Of a stretch of 32,521 bases of DNA, positions 22,417 to 31,255 are shown piece by piece; position 1 is the stretch's first letter, and every line of letters starts with the position of its first letter. The notes beneath the pieces were generated by a model. That model saw nothing but the letters and a program-made list of their open reading frames with translations. It did no database searches and was not told the origin of the DNA. The stretch comes from a virus. The stretch is taken from IMG/VR virus record IMGVR_UViG_3300006736_000044, positions 1-32,521 of that record. One strand, 5' to 3'. Made by a program: the position numbers and the translations under genes.

Positions 22417-25133
22417 TATCTTTGTCCTTTCAACCTAAAAACTATTGAAACATCATTAATTTCAAAAGCAGTCTTACCAGTACCACTAAATTTTAACTGA
22501 AAACTATAGCACTCCACTGGAGAAGATAGCGTTAGAGTAGCTTCATTCTGCCCTGAAGCAGTATTTCCAGTCAAGGGCTCCCCAGAAGCAAATCCATTCC
22601 AACCATTATCTCCATTTATCTGATAATCTACATTTACACTAAGACTATCCACTCCAGTATATGTTACATATACCTTATATACCCTTTTCTTCTGTGCTGG
22701 TTGTCCAAAATCTATATCTTTAGTTTCTAATACAAAAGCAGTTGAATCATCTCCAGCATCATCCCACTTCACTAAAGTGCCAGCTGTATGAGCATACACT
22801 AAATCACCATTCCAATCTGTAATAAAGTTTGTCTTAGTTTGATCAGTAATAGTATCATCAGCCCCTTTAACCCAAGATTGTGTCACCATATCATATAAAT
22901 AGGCAGCACCATCTCCGGTTGTAGTAATATCATCTGAAACAATTATCTGTCTTTTCTTTGGAATATATCCTATCATAGGTTCATCTACAAAATCACTCCA
23001 CTCACTTTCTTTTATTATCTGCCTACCAGCTTTCTCAAGTAAATTATTTACCTTCTGTCCATCATACATATAGCATCCTTGTTTATTAACCCATGCAATA
23101 CCGAAGTCAGTCTTACAAGTAGCAGCAGGATGAGATACTCCCTTATGCATAAAGATATCTTCTAGAAATTCTACCTCTTGAGAAATATTTACTAACTCAA
23201 GTTTATTCTTTTTGAATATTAAAAGCCTATCTGCATAAGCTTCAAGCTTTACTATACTATCCCCATCATTAACAGAAGCTTCGATTATTCTAGACGCTGG
23301 AAAGCTATCAAATTTATTAATTTCAGATTTTAATACTCTATCTCCATAGACTATACCATCCTGCTTTACGTGGCCTATATAAGCCATCCTATTCGCAATT
23401 ACGGCAGTTTTATATCCTTCTACAGTATGAATTTCATCAACTTCATATGGATACTTTATTAAAGATGGAAAGGGAAAGTCATCGCCAACACTTTTATCAC
23501 CAAAATATGCCATATTAGTATCAACAAAAGATGACGACCACATAGAAAAGTTATTCTGATGTTCTGAGATTTTTATACCGTGCTCTATGCTAACTTCAGA
23601 TAACAAATAATAATCACTAGAAGAACTAGTGCTACTAGACCTTCTAACATATATTTTAAAACCTGTAACCCTTGGATATGTAGATCCAAAAGTATTAGCA
23701 GTAGAAGTAAATACTTGAACATCTACCGTTGGAGAATTTAGACCAAGATAATGACTACTACTATCATCCCCAAAAATTATATCTGTAAGTGGTATTCTTG
23801 TGCCAAATTCAGCTAGGCCTGATTCCTGATTCCCATCATAAATAGTTGACATAGCAAACTGTAAGTATCTTTCATTTGTATCATCACTCCACCAATGCAT
23901 ACGAGATAAATTTGCAATAGTAACAAGAGTGGATGTATCTGTCGTACCTATACCTCCACCTGCTCCAACTGTAATTACATCAGAAGTTACAGCAGAAACA
24001 CCCATAACAACATTAGCATTACCAGCTTGATCTGTATCACCCATTATTAAAAAGTCTCCAGGTATGCAAAAAGAAGCAAAATTATCTGATGTATCATCAA
24101 CCATTGTTATCGTATTTATACTTTGATTCACATTACAATTGACTCTAATAACTTGAGTTTCTGAGCTAATAACTTCTGATACACTAGCAGTATTAATATA
24201 ATACGGATAAGCAGCCCCAGGAGCCTTAATTGCCAACCTGACAGGATCATCAATATCGGGTGCAGCTCCGGTAGCATCACGAGTAGTTATAGATTTTATA
24301 GCAAGTGCTGTAAGATTCTGATCTTGTGACGTCCATCCACGAAAGGCAGACCCATTAGGTTGCTGGGTAGAAACATCAAGACCATCAGTTCCATTTCCAA
24401 ATTGCCTTCTACTAATATAGCCATACCACTTATTAGTATTACCAGTACCAAAATTACCATCACTTATTCTTAATGCTCCATCTACAGCATAAAAACATGG
24501 CTTTGCACCAGCAGTAGTACCAAGATCTATGACGGCAGAATTAGCAGTCCCAATATCATCATCCCATGCATCCCGCACTCTACTATATAGCCAAACTTGC
24601 TGATCATTATCATCATATATACAAAGATAGTCATCCCCAGTATTAGGCATATCAATATGGTACTGATGAAGAGCAGCCCAACTCATGGCTGGAGTCCCAT
24701 CTGTTGTTACTACCGTACCCGTATTGTCAGCTATAAGATCTGAAACATTATCCCTTTGATTATATATTGTTCCCCCAATTAAATTATCTAAAATAAATGA
24801 AGCTCCGCTATCTGTCATAGCGGTATCATTGCCAGAAGTACAAACACCATAATAATTACTTTTATTCTCTCCACCAATCCTATCATGGCTAAAATAAAAT
24901 AACCCGTATCCTGGGACAATAGGATCTGATCCATTATTCCATCCAGTTGCCTGATCATCTTCAGGGGTGCCAGATACATGAGCTGTAATACCACCCATCA
25001 GTCTAATCTTACCCAACTCATCCACCATTACATCAGTAGCTTCAGATAGCTCATTATCAGATATATCTCTAGCATCTGAACTGCTATTCAAACCTCCATG
25101 AAACTGAGTTATCTTATATAGCTGTTTAGGCAT
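22416..25133 (-). CDS. Large beta-rich virion protein, tail/stabilisation-like (905 aa)
   Basis: A 905-residue protein whose start QFHGGLNSSSDARDISDNEL and following TDVMVDELGKIRLMGG resemble phage tail-tube-type and stabilisation proteins that cap the portal (T7 gp12 or P22 gp10-like by form). The rest is beta-rich, with many Thr, Asp, Asn and Gly. The start is the ATG at 25133, preceded by an AAGGAAG site; an upstream TTG at 25169 would add 12 residues but lies in a non-coding element. It follows a candidate structured element (25149-25238). Its stop overlaps the next ATG. The exact tail role is uncertain. Confidence 0.75.
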   Translation of the reverse strand: MPKQLYKITQFHGGLNSSSDARDISDNELSEATDVMVDELGKIRLMGGITAHVSGTPEDDQATGWNNGSDPIVPGYGLFYFSHDRIGGENKSNYYGVCTSGNDTAMTDSGASFILDNLIGGTIYNQRDNVSDLIADNTGTVVTTDGTPAMSWAALHQYHIDMPNTGDDYLCIYDDNDQQVWLYSRVRDAWDDDIGTANSAVIDLGTTAGAKPCFYAVDGALRISDGNFGTGNTNKWYGYISRRQFGNGTDGLDVSTQQPNGSAFRGWTSQDQNLTALAIKSITTRDATGAAPDIDDPVRLAIKAPGAAYPYYINTASVSEVISSETQVIRVNCNVNQSINTITMVDDTSDNFASFCIPGDFLIMGDTDQAGNANVVMGVSAVTSDVITVGAGGGIGTTDTSTLVTIANLSRMHWWSDDTNERYLQFAMSTIYDGNQESGLAEFGTRIPLTDIIFGDDSSSHYLGLNSPTVDVQVFTSTANTFGSTYPRVTGFKIYVRRSSSTSSSSDYYLLSEVSIEHGIKISEHQNNFSMWSSSFVDTNMAYFGDKSVGDDFPFPSLIKYPYEVDEIHTVEGYKTAVIANRMAYIGHVKQDGIVYGDRVLKSEINKFDSFPASRIIEASVNDGDSIVKLEAYADRLLIFKKNKLELVNISQEVEFLEDIFMHKGVSHPAATCKTDFGIAWVNKQGCYMYDGQKVNNLLEKAGRQIIKESEWSDFVDEPMIGYIPKKRQIIVSDDITTTGDGAAYLYDMVTQSWVKGADDTITDQTKTNFITDWNGDLVYAHTAGTLVKWDDAGDDSTAFVLETKDIDFGQPAQKKRVYKVYVTYTGVDSLSVNVDYQINGDNGWNGFASGEPLTGNTASGQNEATLTLSSPVECYSFQLKFSGTGKTAFEINDVSIVFRLKGQR

Positions 25134-25148
25134 CTTCTTCCTTAGAAT

Positions 25149-25238
25149 CTTGGGGAGAGGAGTATACAACAGTCAGCGAACCGTCTGAACATGTGAGCCG
25201 AGCGTAACAAGGAGGAGTAGTACACTTCCTCTCCCAAG
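25149..25238 (-). ncRNA. Candidate structured RNA: long imperfect stem upstream of the 905-aa gene
   Basis: On the - strand the sequence at 25238 down to 25221 (CTTGGGAGAGGAAGTGTA) pairs with the one at 25166 down to 25149 (TATACTCCTCTCCCCAAG). The stem has about 17 pairs, one G-U and two single bulges, and 2-3 further pairs inside. It encloses about 55 bases with higher G+C than its surroundings, including a possible CAG-A-CGG-UUCG-CUG-A-CUG hairpin. The stem ends about 15 bases before the start of the 905-aa gene. No tRNA or hammerhead core was found. It could be an RNase III-type processing site, a leader controlling translation, or an unknown RNA. Confidence 0.5.
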
Positions 25239-25245
25239 AGTAGTA

Positions 25246-25257
25246 GGTTATATAACC
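25246..25257. promoter_or_regulatory. Perfect 12-bp palindrome GGTTATATAACC
   Basis: A perfect palindrome lying between the 48-aa gene's stop and the structured stem. It may be an operator or a small hairpin in the RNA. One copy was seen; no second copy was found by eye, and chance is possible in AT-rich DNA. Confidence 0.3.
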
Positions 25258-25265
25258 GTACAAGA

Positions 25266-25412
25266 TTATTTTTTACCTAACGCTTTTTTAATACTTCCCC
25301 AGACCATGTCTAGTAAAATATCATCATAGCTAATTGGCGTCAACTTAACTACTTTTTCTAGCATCCAAAAGATAGCTATGCAAAGCGTCCAGTTATTTGT
25401 AATCCAATCCAT
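25266..25412 (-). CDS. Small single-pass membrane protein (48 aa)
   Basis: A 48-residue protein beginning MDWITNNWTLCIAIFWMLE, with one hydrophobic segment in the first 20 residues and a charged C-terminus (LLDMVWGSIKKALGKK). GGGAG is seven bases before the ATG at 25412. Its position immediately downstream of the phosphoesterase and near the holin-like protein suggests a lysis or membrane role (holin partner or spanin-like), but it lacks a lipobox. Nothing more specific can be supported. Confidence 0.65.
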   Translation of the reverse strand: MDWITNNWTLCIAIFWMLEKVVKLTPISYDDILLDMVWGSIKKALGKK

Positions 25413-25433
25413 TTATATCTCCCTTTATTTGTT

Positions 25434-26213
25434 TTAGCCTTCTATCAATTCACCCCACAATGAGGTCTTCCCGTTTATTATCTGTATTACATGCACTGTA
25501 AATAACCCTGCCTTATAGAAATCAACTATAGCAAATGCATGTGCCCAGTTAACATTTCTATTAGCAAGCCAATCATTAGATTTAGGACTCATATCCTTCA
25601 AGCATCCAATACTCCATGCGGCTTTAGGCCCATCCATATGAGTTGCAGTCATATGTTGTAAATCATGCCAATGCCCATACATTACATTGCATCCCATCTT
25701 TCTCAGATGATTTGCGGTGTGATATTGACCACCATACTGATGACCATGGTAGAAGTAAAGCTTTCCTAACTTTAAAGCCTTACCAAATGGGTAGTATGTG
25801 TACCCTCTATCTTTTAGCCTTACAGCATTGGCAAACTTATATTGTGGTAGATATGGATACATTTCAACTGCCATATTAAGCCAGTTATCATGATTACCTT
25901 CTGTAATATATCTTTCTTTACAGTTGGCCTTATCTAAAGATTCATCTATCATATCCATCCCATTGTTTACATCTTTCACATCTTGATCAAAACTTTCAAT
26001 CAAGTACTCTAATGGTGGCTTTTTTATTCGCTTGAACTTCCAAGCAGAGAAAGCGTGAAACTCCCCTACATCACCGATATCTATGTAAGCATCCGGTTTT
26101 ATTATCTCTATGGCTCGTTTTAAACAGTTTATCGCTTTTTGATCGTGTAAAGGAAAGTGTTTGTCTGGTGTCACTATTACTCTTTTGACAACACCCTTAT
26201 CCGATTTAGGCAT
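25434..26213 (-). CDS. Calcineurin-like metallophosphoesterase (259 aa)
   Basis: A 259-residue phosphoesterase carrying the family's metal-binding motifs in order: D17-x-H19 (TPDKHFP), GD at 47-48 (DIGDVGE), GNHD at 106-109, H156-G-H158 (YHGHQYG) and GHWH at 180-183. These bind two metals and hydrolyse phosphomono- or diesters. The substrate cannot be told; nucleotides, nucleic-acid ends and proteins are known targets in the family. No secretion signal is visible. The start is the ATG at 26213 with AAGGAGA six bases upstream; an upstream TTG at 26237 would overlap the holin-like gene and is unlikely. The gene starts one base after the holin-like stop. Confidence 0.85.
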   Translation of the reverse strand: MPKSDKGVVKRVIVTPDKHFPLHDQKAINCLKRAIEIIKPDAYIDIGDVGEFHAFSAWKFKRIKKPPLEYLIESFDQDVKDVNNGMDMIDESLDKANCKERYITEGNHDNWLNMAVEMYPYLPQYKFANAVRLKDRGYTYYPFGKALKLGKLYFYHGHQYGGQYHTANHLRKMGCNVMYGHWHDLQHMTATHMDGPKAAWSIGCLKDMSPKSNDWLANRNVNWAHAFAIVDFYKAGLFTVHVIQIINGKTSLWGELIEG

Positions 26214-26214
26214 A

Positions 26215-26376
26215 CTATTCTCCTTGTGTTTTTCCAATCTCCTTGCTTATCTTGATTACAAGATATATTAATGTAGCAATTCCCACACTTAAACTTACGA
26301 CCTCAGGGAACCATCCACTAATTGATAACCACCACCCACTCATTCCTGCTCCTGTTGTTTTAAGTGTATCTAGCAT
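26215..26376 (-). CDS. Small membrane protein, putative holin (53 aa)
   Basis: A 53-residue protein with one hydrophobic stretch near residues 23-43 (FPEVVSLSVGIATLIYLVIK), a Trp-rich N-terminal segment (MSGWWLSISGW) and a charged C-terminal tail (SKEIGKTQGE). Size and pattern resemble the short T7-type class II holins that form membrane holes at lysis, often next to tail-fibre genes, as here. Its ATG overlaps the TAA of the 184-aa gene (TAATG). The holin label rests on form and context; no endolysin was seen in the window. Confidence 0.65.
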   Translation of the reverse strand: MLDTLKTTGAGMSGWWLSISGWFPEVVSLSVGIATLIYLVIKISKEIGKTQGE

Positions 26377-26930
26377 TAAAAATTTGCTCCAAAAAATGGT
26401 GCCTTACCGTCAGCACGTACCCATACTACCTCCAACCATAACGTAGATAACCTTACTTCATTTGTACCATTTTTAGTACACTTCATAGTTAGAGCTTCTA
26501 GGTCAGCATATGTCCAAGGATTACTACCATCGGATGTTGTTCTTGTAGTTCCAAATACAGCAGTATAGGCACTAGGACTAGCGTTATATTGTGCAGTTTC
26601 TGAAAACCCAGCAGTTGGAGATTGAAATGATATATCGACATCAGCAGTTCCAGTCCTTCCAGTATGTCTCCCCTGACTCCAAAATCTAACAGAAGTAATT
26701 GAGCCTACTTCATGCTCTTCAAAAGCATCTGTATAATTGCCATGAGGAGGCGCTATTTCAGATGGGTTTATATATCCTATTATCATTGACCTTCCGTTAG
26801 CACTACATTTAACATAAGAAGTATCACCATCAATGTCATCAAGACATTCATGTCTTGTGCTTTCGCCAACAGCTACCCAGGCTAAAGATGAAGGCGCATC
26901 AAAAGTAGGCATTAGATACTGAGTTGGCAT
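26376..26930 (-). CDS. Beta-rich virion/adhesin-like protein (184 aa)
   Basis: A 184-residue protein rich in Thr, Ser, Gly and aromatic residues, with beta-strand patterns throughout (ITSVRFWSQGRH, ADVDISFQS, STLWLEVVWV) and no catalytic motif. It could be a small fibre, decoration or sugar-binding-type domain. The start chosen is the ATG at 26930 (GGAG ten bases upstream). An in-frame ATG at 26912, coupled to the stop of the methyltransferase-like gene (TAATG), would remove six residues. It sits between fibre-like and holin-like genes, a usual place for receptor-binding parts. Confidence 0.7.
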   Translation of the reverse strand: MPTQYLMPTFDAPSSLAWVAVGESTRHECLDDIDGDTSYVKCSANGRSMIIGYINPSEIAPPHGNYTDAFEEHEVGSITSVRFWSQGRHTGRTGTADVDISFQSPTAGFSETAQYNASPSAYTAVFGTTRTTSDGSNPWTYADLEALTMKCTKNGTNEVRLSTLWLEVVWVRADGKAPFFGANF

Positions 26931-27469
26931 GACTTATATTCTCCATATTTAGCTAAAGATTGTACATAGTTAATACCATCCATCTTAAAGAATATTGGAT
27001 AGTCAGATATTTTCCTATTATCACTCTGTAAGGCATTACCAGCATACCATTGCTTTAGTGGTATTATTTTCTTCATTTGTATTTCATGTCTTTCTTCGCT
27101 AATAGCTTCCAACCTATCATCATAAACAAGGTCAAACTTTTCATCAGTTTCATACTGCCAACTAAAGATATTAACTATCTCTACATCTGTATCATACTTA
27201 TCTTTCCAATCTAATGCCATCTGATAGTTCTCTTTATTTGGTTCAAGTATTACATGACGCTTTACACCTTGTGCTTGAAACTCTGTAGCAGTCCATCCCT
27301 TACCAAAGCCAAATTCTAATACTGAGCTTGGATGGAGCTTATCACATAATAATTTGACACCTTTCTTCAAATATTCTTTCTCTTCTTTATATAATATATT
27401 CATACCAGCTATTGTATAATCTGTATCAGTTTCTTTAAATGCTCCATCTATCCATTCTTGTAGTTCCAT
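26912..27469 (-). CDS. GAMT-like SAM-dependent methyltransferase (185 aa)
   Basis: A 185-residue class I methyltransferase-like protein. Motif I is SVLEFGFGKG (49-58), the glycine-rich loop for S-adenosylmethionine; VILEPN ends in Glu76, expected to contact the ribose; FDLVYDD (112-118) is the motif IV region. The FGFGKG and FDLVYDD pattern resembles guanidinoacetate N-methyltransferase-like proteins. The target (metabolite, protein or virion component) is unknown. It begins one base after the 1127-aa gene's stop (TAATATG) with no strong ribosome-binding site, so it is probably translationally coupled. It sits among fibre-like genes, which suggests a modification or metabolic accessory role. 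Confidence 0.75.
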   Translation of the reverse strand: MELQEWIDGAFKETDTDYTIAGMNILYKEEKEYLKKGVKLLCDKLHPSSVLEFGFGKGWTATEFQAQGVKRHVILEPNKENYQMALDWKDKYDTDVEIVNIFSWQYETDEKFDLVYDDRLEAISEERHEIQMKKIIPLKQWYAGNALQSDNRKISDYPIFFKMDGINYVQSLAKYGEYKSCQLSI

Positions 27470-27470
27470 A

Positions 27471-30400
27471 TTAGAAATCTAAACTCGCCACAGCAAAAGC
27501 TGTCTGATTATCAGCATCCCAATATATTGAAATTATATCTATATCGTACTGTGATGTTGATAGTGTCGGGCCAGAACCTCCAGCCCATCTAACATTTCCG
27601 TCTGTACCATTTGTACCTGCAAGATTATCACATAAACTTCCATCAGATGCATATGCTCTCCATCCTCCATTTGCAACCGTACAATCTGCTACACCTTGAA
27701 TCAATACTAATATAAAATTACCAGAAGTAGCTGGAAATATCATATTTATATATTCACCTGAACCTGCAATATCATCAGTAAGTGTTAGCTCATGCTTATT
27801 TCCCAGCCTAAAATCAATATCAGTTGAATCATCCCCTTCACTCGTCACAGCAGCAGCAGCAAATGTAGTTGTCTCCTTATCAAATCCTACTGCACACCCA
27901 TCAAACTCTACATGACCATCAGCTTCTATATTTAAATGCCCCACAGCACCATCACTATCTGCTGTAGCGATGGTAGTTTTACCATTAGCAACTACACTAA
28001 TGGTACATAGATCATCTGGGTCACCAGCAAATTGGAATTTAGTTATCCCAGTATGAGGGTCTAGTATAACATCACCATCGGCATCTAAAGATAAATGAGC
28101 AGTAGCACCGCCACCATCCTCTACTGTAGCCATTGTAGTAGCCCCATCAGTTGTAGTGGAAATTGAAAAATAATCAACAACATCAGCAGCACTTCTTATT
28201 TGTAAGCCTAAATTAGTATCTGCTAGTACAGTCTGGTCTATACGAAGTCCTACACTAGTACTTGTTCCATTAGAAGCCCCAGTTGCCTTGAGATAAGCAC
28301 CTATGACAAGTGAAATTCCAGCATCAGCAGCATGAGTTAAAGTTGGAGTACAATTAATACCATACATTGTATTCGTTCCACTTGTAGCAGTAGCATTAGT
28401 CACATCTATAAGAATACCATTTAGTGTATTGGTAGTTGAAGATGTACCAGTCTTATCAAAATCAACAGACAGTGCCGTATATGTACCAGCATCTGTTTCC
28501 GTTACATCTTTATCCACAATAACAGAACCAAAACTATCTGTCCCATTTGGTATTAAATTTAGATTTCCTCCTGGCTTAATAGTTATATGAGATGTATTCT
28601 CACTGCCACCTACATTATCTGTAGTTATTACAGTCTCGCCTGAAGTATCCGAGGTCTTTAAAAGAAAACCTCCCAGTAAGTTTTTCTGAGCATTACCTGC
28701 ACCAAGATGCAAATATTTAGCACTATCATCATCACTATAATACAATCTAATTCTAGGGATATTGCATGTAGCATTATCTATCCAAAGTTGCTCGGAAATA
28801 TGAACCTCTGTATAATTTTGTCCTGTTACAGTAGTATGATGTGCACCTCCTAGATATATTTCATCTGCATCAAGCTGAATAACGTTATGATAATAATTAT
28901 CAGACTTCATCGATATTTTTCTTCTTGCTGTAAAGTTCCAATCGGCTGATTCATTACCATCCATATAACCCATCGAAATCAGATTTCCTTTTCCTAAACC
29001 ACTTTCATGATGAGTTCCAAATTGAATATAGCCATCACCAGTTTCGTCTACTTCTGCTGCAATCCAAGCATCATCACTAGGGTCTTTAAAAACTACTCTC
29101 TCACGAAAAGTAAGAGTACCATCCGTAGCAGTTGTAGTTACCGCAACACGGTCATCAGTATCTATTGCTCCAGTTCCACCCCCTTTATGTATTCTAAACT
29201 GAGTATTACTAACAACTTCTCCTACATAAGCTCCCACAGGAATACCAGTACCATGTACGCTCATAAATAATGATATTTTTCCACCATCATCATCATGTGT
29301 AATAGTTGCCTTGGCTGGGTCACCTGGTAGAGAGCCTCCAGCAGTATGATTATAATCACATGTAGAATCTGTAAAGACTGATTGAAAACCAGTACCACTA
29401 TTAACTGGTATAGGATATACTTTAGGTTGGTTGCTTTCTACCGATACCATAATTGATGCTCTACCCCCATCAGGGCCACTTCCCCTAACTTGAGCTGGTA
29501 TATCAGTATGGTCTTGGTCTACTTCTTGAGGTATACCATCATGTAACCATCCTTCTGTATTTGTCCAAGTTCCAGAAGAAGTACCCCAATATGCAGTAGG
29601 ATAATAATAAAGACCTGTCATAAATTCCCATTGAAAAGTACCTGTGTCAAGAGGGTCTACATCAATTGTAAAAATTGTAGAACTTACTATAGCTACAATA
29701 TGTGCAAGGTCTCCTCCAAAAGCTTGAACAGGAAGCGATGAACCATAAGCTCCATGTCTAACTCTCATGCCAATAACTACTTTGTCACCTTCAGAATGCT
29801 GTATATTTCTAATATTACCACCATACATTCCTGATGTATGGTTTACTCCAACACTTGCAGTAAAAGGGTCAGTACCTGCCCATTTTTGTATAGTTCCACC
29901 AGAAGTCTCATTATCAAAATCTTGATTGAAACATCCTATTTGCACATTTTGACCAGAAAAAAGCTGTAATGGCTGCTGTTGTCCTTGAGTGCGAAGTCTT
30001 AATCTTTGATTGCTAGGTGCTAATATTTCTGAAGCAGGATGATGACTACCATCATAACCCATAATACCATTACCACTTCCCTCATTAGTTTTAAATGTAC
30101 AAAATTCATCAGTACCAGAATCAGTACCTTTAAAAATAATATCACCAGCAACGTCACCAGTAGCAATAATAACATCACCAGCACTAGTACTAATTTCTAC
30201 TTCAGCAGTACCTTCTGTAATCTGATTAGCTGGTAATGATATTGTCCCAAGCTTTAAAGTTGCACCTTCTGTCATCTGAATATCATCACCATCATCATTA
30301 GTAAACCAAAGTTCAGTAGGGTCTGTATTTTTTATCCAAATCTGTCCATATGTATCTTCACCATCTGCCGAAGGAGTTGTACTTTGTTCTTTAATTGTAA

Positions 30401-30854
30401 TAGCACCAGATACAGATAATGGAGTAAGGGGAGTAGCCTCTCCTATACCAACATAACCATCAGGCAGTAATCGAATATGACCTCCAGCACCAGCATCAGC
30501 ATCTACTGTAGATAAAGTTGTTACACCATTAGCCTCTATATGCAATTTAAAGTAATTAGTAGGGTCATAAAGCCACTTATGAGTACGAGACGCAGCATAA
30601 GTCCAAGATAATACTTGAAATAAATCGTCATCAATTAGACTATCTTTAGTAATATGCACGCTACTGCCAGAAGTCTTAAGTAGAAAGCTAGTAGTATTGA
30701 TAGTGGAGGGTAAAGTTAATTCGCCAGTGAGTGTCACACCCCCATTATCATCAACAGTAATACCCTCATCACCACCATCATTAGAGATGTAGTTACCATT
30801 CAGATTCAGATTTCTCCGAAGATTATGATGATCTCTTGTTACGTTGCTAGCCAT
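27471..30854 (-). CDS. Large fibre-like/virion protein with repeats (1127 aa)
   Basis: A 1127-residue beta-rich protein with high Thr, Ser, Gly, Asp and Asn, typical of a tail fibre or head appendage. Three related units occur at about residues 98-135, 893-938 and 946-983, each with NG/DG-x-TT-(I/L/M)-x-T-x-(D/E) then H-(I/L)-x-L/I-x-x-DG. A segment at about 165-195 (TYGQIWIKN, ELWFTNDDGDDIQ) is a motif common in phage fibre-like proteins. The end (NFILVLIQGVADCTV..., then FAVASLDF) is a beta domain without a known chaperone/S74-type protease. The ATG overlaps the TAA of the 133-aa gene (TAATG). Confidence 0.8.
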   Translation of the reverse strand: MASNVTRDHHNLRRNLNLNGNYISNDGGDEGITVDDNGGVTLTGELTLPSTINTTSFLLKTSGSSVHITKDSLIDDDLFQVLSWTYAASRTHKWLYDPTNYFKLHIEANGVTTLSTVDADAGAGGHIRLLPDGYVGIGEATPLTPLSVSGAITIKEQSTTPSADGEDTYGQIWIKNTDPTELWFTNDDGDDIQMTEGATLKLGTISLPANQITEGTAEVEISTSAGDVIIATGDVAGDIIFKGTDSGTDEFCTFKTNEGSGNGIMGYDGSHHPASEILAPSNQRLRLRTQGQQQPLQLFSGQNVQIGCFNQDFDNETSGGTIQKWAGTDPFTASVGVNHTSGMYGGNIRNIQHSEGDKVVIGMRVRHGAYGSSLPVQAFGGDLAHIVAIVSSTIFTIDVDPLDTGTFQWEFMTGLYYYPTAYWGTSSGTWTNTEGWLHDGIPQEVDQDHTDIPAQVRGSGPDGGRASIMVSVESNQPKVYPIPVNSGTGFQSVFTDSTCDYNHTAGGSLPGDPAKATITHDDDGGKISLFMSVHGTGIPVGAYVGEVVSNTQFRIHKGGGTGAIDTDDRVAVTTTATDGTLTFRERVVFKDPSDDAWIAAEVDETGDGYIQFGTHHESGLGKGNLISMGYMDGNESADWNFTARRKISMKSDNYYHNVIQLDADEIYLGGAHHTTVTGQNYTEVHISEQLWIDNATCNIPRIRLYYSDDDSAKYLHLGAGNAQKNLLGGFLLKTSDTSGETVITTDNVGGSENTSHITIKPGGNLNLIPNGTDSFGSVIVDKDVTETDAGTYTALSVDFDKTGTSSTTNTLNGILIDVTNATATSGTNTMYGINCTPTLTHAADAGISLVIGAYLKATGASNGTSTSVGLRIDQTVLADTNLGLQIRSAADVVDYFSISTTTDGATTMATVEDGGGATAHLSLDADGDVILDPHTGITKFQFAGDPDDLCTISVVANGKTTIATADSDGAVGHLNIEADGHVEFDGCAVGFDKETTTFAAAAVTSEGDDSTDIDFRLGNKHELTLTDDIAGSGEYINMIFPATSGNFILVLIQGVADCTVANGGWRAYASDGSLCDNLAGTNGTDGNVRWAGGSGPTLSTSQYDIDIISIYWDADNQTAFAVASLDF

Positions 30855-31255
30855 TAGTTATATACCACCCATTGAACATCCTCACCATTAACGCTTGCAA
30901 TAACATATATAAGATTTAGATTCTCTATATCTACACTATAAACATCTCCAGCATATAAAGCTACGCCTGTAGCAGTTGTAACGCCAGTAGCCCCTACATA
31001 GATAATGCCAGTATTTGCAATGGCTGCCATTATATCAACATGCTTACATGCAACACTAGTAGAATCTCCATATAAATATTCAGCAGATGTTCCTACGTCA
31101 GTATTACTGCCATCAGCAATAGATGCATGCCCCTTAATCTCAACATCACCAATATCAATTGTAGGAGTAGTACCAAGATTAACATCTAGCTTATTGTCAG
31201 TTACGCCAACTGTATTTCCAGAATCGTCTGATATTTTTAGCTTAGGAAAAGGCAT
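30854..31255 (-). CDS. Small beta-rich virion protein (133 aa)
   Basis: A 133-residue beta-rich protein (PFPKLKISDDSGNTVG..., IIYVGATGVTTATGVALYAG) without Cys clusters or catalytic motif, probably a decoration, adaptor or fibre-associated component. The start ATG at 31255 overlaps the preceding TAA (TAATG) and its stop overlaps the 1127-aa ATG in the same way, so the three genes are tightly coupled. Unnamed; the structural role is from composition and position. Confidence 0.7.
   Translation of the reverse strand: MPFPKLKISDDSGNTVGVTDNKLDVNLGTTPTIDIGDVEIKGHASIADGSNTDVGTSAEYLYGDSTSVACKHVDIMAAIANTGIIYVGATGVTTATGVALYAGDVYSVDIENLNLIYVIASVNGEDVQWVVYN

Noticed and set aside
25134-25169. Extending the 905-aa gene upstream to a TTG at 25169
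   Set aside because: The ATG at 25133 has an AAGGAAG site just upstream and the extra 12 residues fall in the stem-forming element.
25167-25220. 16-codon ORF starting within the stem interior (ATGTTCAGACGG...)
   Set aside because: No ribosome-binding site and too short to support as a leader peptide.
25149-25238. tRNA or hammerhead ribozyme in the structured element
   Set aside because: A GGTTCG piece recalls a T-loop but no cloverleaf forms, and neither the CUGAUGA nor the GAAA core of a hammerhead is present.
26214-26237. Extending the phosphoesterase to a TTG at 26237
   Set aside because: The extension lies inside the holin-like gene; the ATG at 26213 has a strong AAGGAGA site.
27471-30854. 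Antisense ORFs at 29007-29270 and 30039-30236
   Set aside because: Compositional shadows of the Thr/Gly-rich fibre-like gene, without ribosome-binding sites.
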